DNA of 64,000 bases from Sipunculus nudus (taxonomy: Eukaryota; Annelida; Sipuncula; Golfingiida; Sipunculidae). The notes below the pieces were generated by a model, which worked only from the letters and a program-made list of their open reading frames with translations, searched no databases and was not told the DNA's origin. Positions 61,601 to 64,000 of the stretch are shown here, piece after piece (positions within the stretch are counted from its first letter, which is position 1; each line of letters starts with the position of its first letter). Where the stretch lies: the NCBI GenBank assembly GCA_026874595.1, contig CM049311.1:59773953-59837952 (forward strand), in the 5' to 3' direction. The translations under genes and the position numbers were made by a program.

Positions 61601-63658
61601 CAATATACATGTGAATTTCCTTGCACTAAAGTTTAATCACTGCTTTGTTAAACTACCTACCAATATACATGTGAATTTCCTTGCACAAAAATTTTATCAC
61701 TGCTTTGTTAAACTACCTACCAATATACATGTGAATTTCCTTGCACAAAAATTTTATCACTGCTTTGTTAAACTACCTACCAATATACATGTGAATTTCC
61801 TTGCACCAAAGTTTAATCACTGCTTTGTTAAACTACCTACCAATACACATGTGAATTTCCTTGCACAAAAATTTTATCACTGCTTTGTTAAACTACCTAC
61901 CAATATACATGTGAATTTCCTTGCACCAAAGTTTAATCACTGCTTTGTTAAACTACCTACCAATATACATGCCACACATATACAGAATGGACAGGAAACA
62001 GTAACCTGCTTTTAGCCTGACACAGGGTTATAAATCAAACTCTATCTTGAGGTAAAAAAGGATTAAATGGCCATAAATATATAAGGAATATATCTAAGAT
62101 TTCATACTGATATGTGCTCTAGAGCTATCAGCTTATGGTATATTCCAATTATCATGTAATTTAGATGTATTAAACTATTTGTTGATATCATATACTAACA
62201 TAGACAAAAACTGCTTGATCACATTGTCTCTGGCATTAGTAATTATCTTTACAGTATTCTCCAGTGAATAAAGCGTATATACATTTGGTAGTATTTTTTA
62301 CTGTACTGATGTAGGTAAACCAATTTTAACCCTTTACTGCTCAGAGACTCACTAAGCATACTCAATATTGGCACCTGGAACTTCCTCCTATAGCTGGACT
62401 GTCTGAGGTCAAACATATTACATGTTTATTTCGAGTTTTAAAAATTTCCTTTACCCTGTAGCAAACCCTCTGTGTAAGAACTACTTTCACCTATTTTAAA
62501 TCTGATAACAATACAATAAACAGCACAAGATTTGGCCTGTAATGTAAATGTAAATAGGGTCAGAATTTGTCCCCAAAATTTAAATTTAATATAAGCAGCA
62601 AAGGGATTATATGCAACAGAAGGTATTTGACAAGGCAACTCTATTAATTTCAATAAATCTACATTGTTTTCAATATACCTGCTGTATAATGTGTGTAATA
62701 CAGCAGTGCATCATTATGACTGCAGAATAGGCCTATCTTATCAAATTAATATTGGTATCAGCAGAGACTTGCATTCCTTAGAATGCAGATTTCTGTTTTT
62801 TTTAATGCGAGTGCTGGTTAAGACTATACATACAGCAGCAGCCCCTGACTCTTGCTTTCCTTCTTCTGATGATGTGGACACTTTACTTGTTTCTTTCTCT
62901 GGACTAGCTGATGGTTCTGAAATAGACCCCTCAGGTCCCACAATGGCCGGGGTCTCTTCCCTGAAAGAGAACATGACAAATCATTTTCCTTTGAGTCCCT
63001 TCACAAAGAAAGATATTTGGTAGACATTTTGAGTTTTTGGAAGGCATCTAGTTGCTCCTTATAAAGAAAATGAAGTTCCAATTAAATAATCAAATTTCAA
63101 TGTGGAAGGTCATACAGTATTTACCAGTAATAAAACCACCAATGTATTACCACAGGGGCTCAGTACAAAGTCTGTTTTCTAGGTTACTGAAAACAGTTGA
63201 AAGGACATAAAAAATGAAACATTATAATGGTTTTATGAAGCTACTATGTGAAACATTGCATACTAACTGTGAAATGAATAAATACGTAATGTAAATACAT
63301 GCATATATGAACAAGTGAATTAGCAAAGTGTTGCAGTGTTATAATATTTGGGAGAAGGATGGGGCAAGGTTTTGCTGAACATTTTTGAGCTGGTTTATTT
63401 TCTACGTTCTCCTTCACATTGATGAGTGACATAATACACAGGCCCTGATACTTACTCCTCTTCCTCCTCCGGCTCTTCCTCCTCCTGCTCCTCTTCGTAC
63501 TCAGGACCAATCTTTTTCTTTGTTTTTGCGATGATCAGTTCCTGTAGCCGTTCTCTGAACTGGATGTGGAAGACCCCAAGTTTGTTGGCCAGAGCCCTGC
63601 CATGGAGGGACTTGCCTGCTCCTTTCGGACCAAGAATAAGAAGCCTGACAGGAGGTGT
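46434..63658 (-). CDS. AK9: Adenylate kinase 9, C-terminal part (16 exons)
   Basis: Exons in transcript order: 63658-63456, 62960-62834, 61092-60950, 60183-59964, 59594-59526, 58926-58813, 56417-56082, 55555-55342, 54954-54753, 53871-53725, 53294-53077, 52244-52086, 49509-49302, 48447-48349, 47994-47777, 46645-46434 (stop TAA). All GT-AG and in phase, 962 residues. The family transfers phosphate among adenine and other nucleoside mono- and diphosphates. Unit 1: P-loop GPKGAGKS (residues 10-17) and GFVLEGFPRS (161-170). Unit 2: P-loop GPPKSGKT (467-474) and GYILDGFPTN (about 543). Acidic and Lys/Arg-rich linkers lie between. The C-terminal end, KSSEYVRKKYRKKLAQF to DRPIDFDFKLKKFM, matches AK9. 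Human AK9 is about 1900 residues, so the N-terminal half lies right of the window. Single-domain AKs are excluded by length. Confidence 0.94.
46790..47020. repeat. Tandem pair of hairpin-forming 115-bp units
   Basis: Each unit contains AAAAATGTGGGTTCA facing TGAACCCACATTTTT across 19 bases (46812-46860, and 46925-46973 with one mismatch). In the last AK9 intron. Confidence 0.8.
47021..47776. other. Rest of last AK9 intron
   Basis: More scattered 'gaacccaca' motifs to about 47410, then unique sequence. No gene. Confidence 0.4.
47777..47994 (-). CDS. AK9: AK9 exon
   Basis: Encodes LPEKYWNLKLPHKLPPKKEP, LGFMEQTVSQAVIKAMTAVG and SRSALLYVAYHLK, highly conserved in AK9. Confidence 0.95.
48349..48447 (-). 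CDS. AK9: AK9 exon
   Basis: Encodes YEAIVPGNPDLVVEYREKLF then CFATEENLHKFM. Phase 2 at its end yields His with the next exon. Confidence 0.92.
49302..49509 (-). CDS. AK9: AK9 exon
   Basis: Encodes GYYYKMAGQAEVDQFLAEPE and PPLAPNKLPPKELLPKRRTA, then VTFLDGKCR. Its upstream intron holds the composite repeat at 49970-51993. Confidence 0.93.
50348..51031 (-). mobile_element. Reverse copy of the AGCCCTCAGCC element, nested
   Basis: Reverse-strand relative of 13784-14830 with two instead of three subunits. It includes the gtcc-type run (50935-50985) and 'gctgagggctt' end. It interrupts the 180-bp array. Confidence 0.75.
51041..51910 (+). repeat. 180-bp tandem array, 5 copies
   Basis: Copies start with 'agccgtaaaa' at 51062, 51241, 51421, 51601 and 51781. 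Very similar, so recently amplified. Confidence 0.95.
52086..52244 (-). CDS. AK9: AK9 exon
   Basis: Encodes ITHREFEERLGDYGQYCPVR and TLDYAAEFRG. Donor gtttgg is weak but conserved in position. Confidence 0.93.
52245..53076. other. AK9 intron, unique sequence
   Basis: AT-rich, no feature recognised. Confidence 0.4.
53077..53294 (-). CDS. AK9: AK9 exon: C-terminal helix of unit 2
   Basis: Encodes AWYQQEHQNWVPINGEHSKW and WVWNKALEISKSSVTQIQTY, a Trp-rich stretch characteristic of AK9. Confidence 0.94.
53725..53871 (-). CDS. AK9: AK9 exon: GYILDGFP motif of unit 2
   Basis: Completes GYILDGFPTNKHQVELMTQR, then FRVFELVVDSREAMTRATKD. The usual GFPR arginine is Thr here, so activity of unit 2 may differ. 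Confidence 0.94.
53872..54752. other. AK9 intron, unique sequence
   Basis: AT-rich, no feature recognised. Confidence 0.4.
54753..54954 (-). CDS. AK9: AK9 exon: NMP-binding region of unit 2
   Basis: Encodes ARRFENHFGMMRLSIGEAMR, then QLVKDIKQHLQAGVTVPDEL and a helix ending DMRAQTRG. Standard adenylate kinase order. Confidence 0.95.
55342..55555 (-). CDS. AK9: AK9 exon: P-loop of kinase unit 2
   Basis: Begins LSEGDCIQPMQGPGYPTYPA, contains RQFIYFLSSPQAREQFVQDP and ends PMKIAIIGPPKSGKTT with a Walker A motif. Confidence 0.95.
56082..56417 (-). CDS. AK9: AK9 exon: inter-kinase region
   Basis: 112 codons. Acidic start, then DRMRNDLEEVFDNDMNRLAS and RKPHIVWYIMAKKLRPIIQF, ending QPSRFGRWCPIR. 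The 'FG.WCP' element recurs later in the protein as YGQYCPVRLA. Confidence 0.93.
56418..58812. other. 2.4 kb AK9 intron
   Basis: Starts with a TA microsatellite (56446-56510) and has an 11-base G run at 57282-57292. Otherwise no feature. Confidence 0.45.
58813..58926 (-). CDS. AK9: AK9 exon: acidic linker
   Basis: 38 codons dominated by Glu and Asp, ending VELILAEEFP. Supported by splice sites and phase 0 on both sides. Confidence 0.75.
59526..59594 (-). CDS. AK9: AK9 exon: charged helix
   Basis: 23 codons, EAEIAKRREELVKEIEEKKA then ERR. Likely continues a coiled-coil or single alpha-helix linker. Phase 0 on both sides. Confidence 0.8.
59964..60183 (-). CDS. AK9: AK9 exon: GFVLEGFPR motif
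   Basis: Encodes GFVLEGFPRSVDEATYMAEA then FPDAAIILNVEDTDVIARLL, the core of the adenylate kinase fold with the conserved GFPR. It ends in a Lys/Arg-rich helix. Confidence 0.95.
60736..60755 (+). repeat. 20-base C homopolymer
   Basis: Uninterrupted C run in an AK9 intron. Length is probably unreliable. Confidence 0.9.
60950..61092 (-). CDS. AK9: AK9 exon: NMP-binding region of unit 1
   Basis: Acidic start, then EDEQAIKDYLETDEALPPEF and LDKLVGSWWNQEPFK. Position and helices fit the NMP-binding part of the kinase fold. Confidence 0.88.
61381..61970 (+). repeat. 60-bp tandem array, 10 copies, two alternating variants
   Basis: Unit resembles tgcacaaaaattttatcact plus gctttgttaaactacctacc and aatatacatgtgaatttcct. 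Variant B has ccaaagtttaatcac instead. Order is A B A A B A A B A B. One unit is 61 bases. Confidence 0.96.
61971..62833. other. AK9 intron, unique sequence
   Basis: AT-rich, no feature recognised. Confidence 0.4.
62834..62960 (-). CDS. AK9: AK9 exon: Ser/Glu-rich linker
   Basis: Low-complexity linker (ETPAIVGPEGSISEPSASPE and on) with little expected conservation. Supported by phase, splice sites (tctctttcag, gtatgt) and position rather than homology. Confidence 0.7.
62961..63455. other. AK9 intron, unique sequence
   Basis: No feature recognised. Confidence 0.4.
63456..63658 (-). CDS. AK9: AK9 exon: P-loop of kinase unit 1
   Basis: Reads TPPVRLLILGPKGAGKSLHG and KLGVFHIQFRERLQELIIAK, with a Walker A motif. 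It ends in a Glu-rich run. Donor gtaagt, phase 2. Confidence 0.93.
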
Positions 63659-64000
63659 CTGTAAAGAGAGTGTCATAATACATTGTCGTCTAGCTGTAAC
63701 ACAGCTGCAAAATGCAACTGAGTCAGCTTTTGATTGAGAAAAAAAGAAAAAATGAAGGGTGAAAACAAGTTGTTGAAAACCTCTAACACAAAAAAGGAAA
63801 AAAGAGCAAGGTATTTTTGTTCATGAACACCTAAATATTTTTTACTACTGCAACTGGCTCAAAGAATATCTTCGGTAAGGCAGTTATTTCTTATATTCAC
63901 CGATGACACAGTTTTGTCAAAGGTGATTCCAACCTGCTGTGTTTATTTCCATTTTTAGAATTTTATGTCAAGAAACATGGATAGGTGCATTAAATTAAGA
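63659..64000. other. AK9 intron at window edge
   Basis: Begins with the acceptor tctctttacag of the 63658 exon (- strand). The preceding AK9 exon is not in the window. Confidence 0.6.

Noticed and set aside
61352-62015. Repeated open frames encoding 20-residue repeats
   Set aside because: Artefact of the 60-bp tandem array in an AK9 intron; no homology and no start context.

Overview
This is a piece of an animal nuclear genome: AT-rich, intron-rich, and full of transposon remnants and minisatellites. The encoded proteins, and repeat types such as gene-poor elements carrying 'gaccttgacc' motifs and 'tgcccccgcc' ends, suggest a lophotrochozoan, most likely a bivalve mollusc. That assignment is inferred from general familiarity with such genomes and not from a search.

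Three conserved protein-coding genes could be assembled exon by exon with consistent reading phase. (1) The 3' half of ATM, the DNA-damage checkpoint kinase, lies on the + strand (13 exons, 3581-16930, 624 codons). It covers the end of the FAT domain, the whole PI3K-like kinase domain and the FATC tail; earlier exons lie off the left edge. (2) A complete WARS2, mitochondrial tryptophanyl-tRNA synthetase, lies on the + strand (7 exons, 22848-40172, 357 residues). Its first exon is a 24-codon mitochondrial presequence at 22848-22919, separated by a 6.6 kb intron. (3) The 3' part of AK9, a multidomain adenylate/nucleoside-phosphate kinase, lies on the - strand (16 exons, 63658 down to 46434, 962 codons). 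It has two P-loop kinase units and acidic linkers; earlier exons lie off the right edge. WARS2 and AK9 converge, with about 6.3 kb between stop codons. No operon or functional coupling is implied; the genes are simply neighbours.

Between and inside the genes the DNA is mostly mobile-element debris and tandem repeats. 1-2166 holds a broken DIRS-type tyrosine-recombinase retrotransposon with a 0.5 kb internal duplication and a 51-bp inverted repeat. ATM introns hold a nested pair of TA-flanked elements (3904-4761) and two near-identical 1 kb elements flanking one kinase exon. 19330-20300 and 24720-25970 are LINE fossils. WARS2 introns hold a TIR cluster, a SINE, a hAT-like element (27946-29056), a 1.38 kb TA-flanked element, a foldback element, and a hAT insertion with a perfect 8-bp target duplication (34203-35749) nested in another TA-flanked element. 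They also hold 35-bp and 36-bp minisatellites. AK9 introns hold a nested composite element with a 180-bp array (49970-51993) and a 60-bp array with an ABA higher-order pattern (61381-61970).

No bacterial-style features (operons, CRISPR, ribosome binding sites) are present. I see no undescribed gene system. The most interesting signals are structural: nested insertions, hairpin-forming array ends and recombination-prone repeats around an ATM exon.
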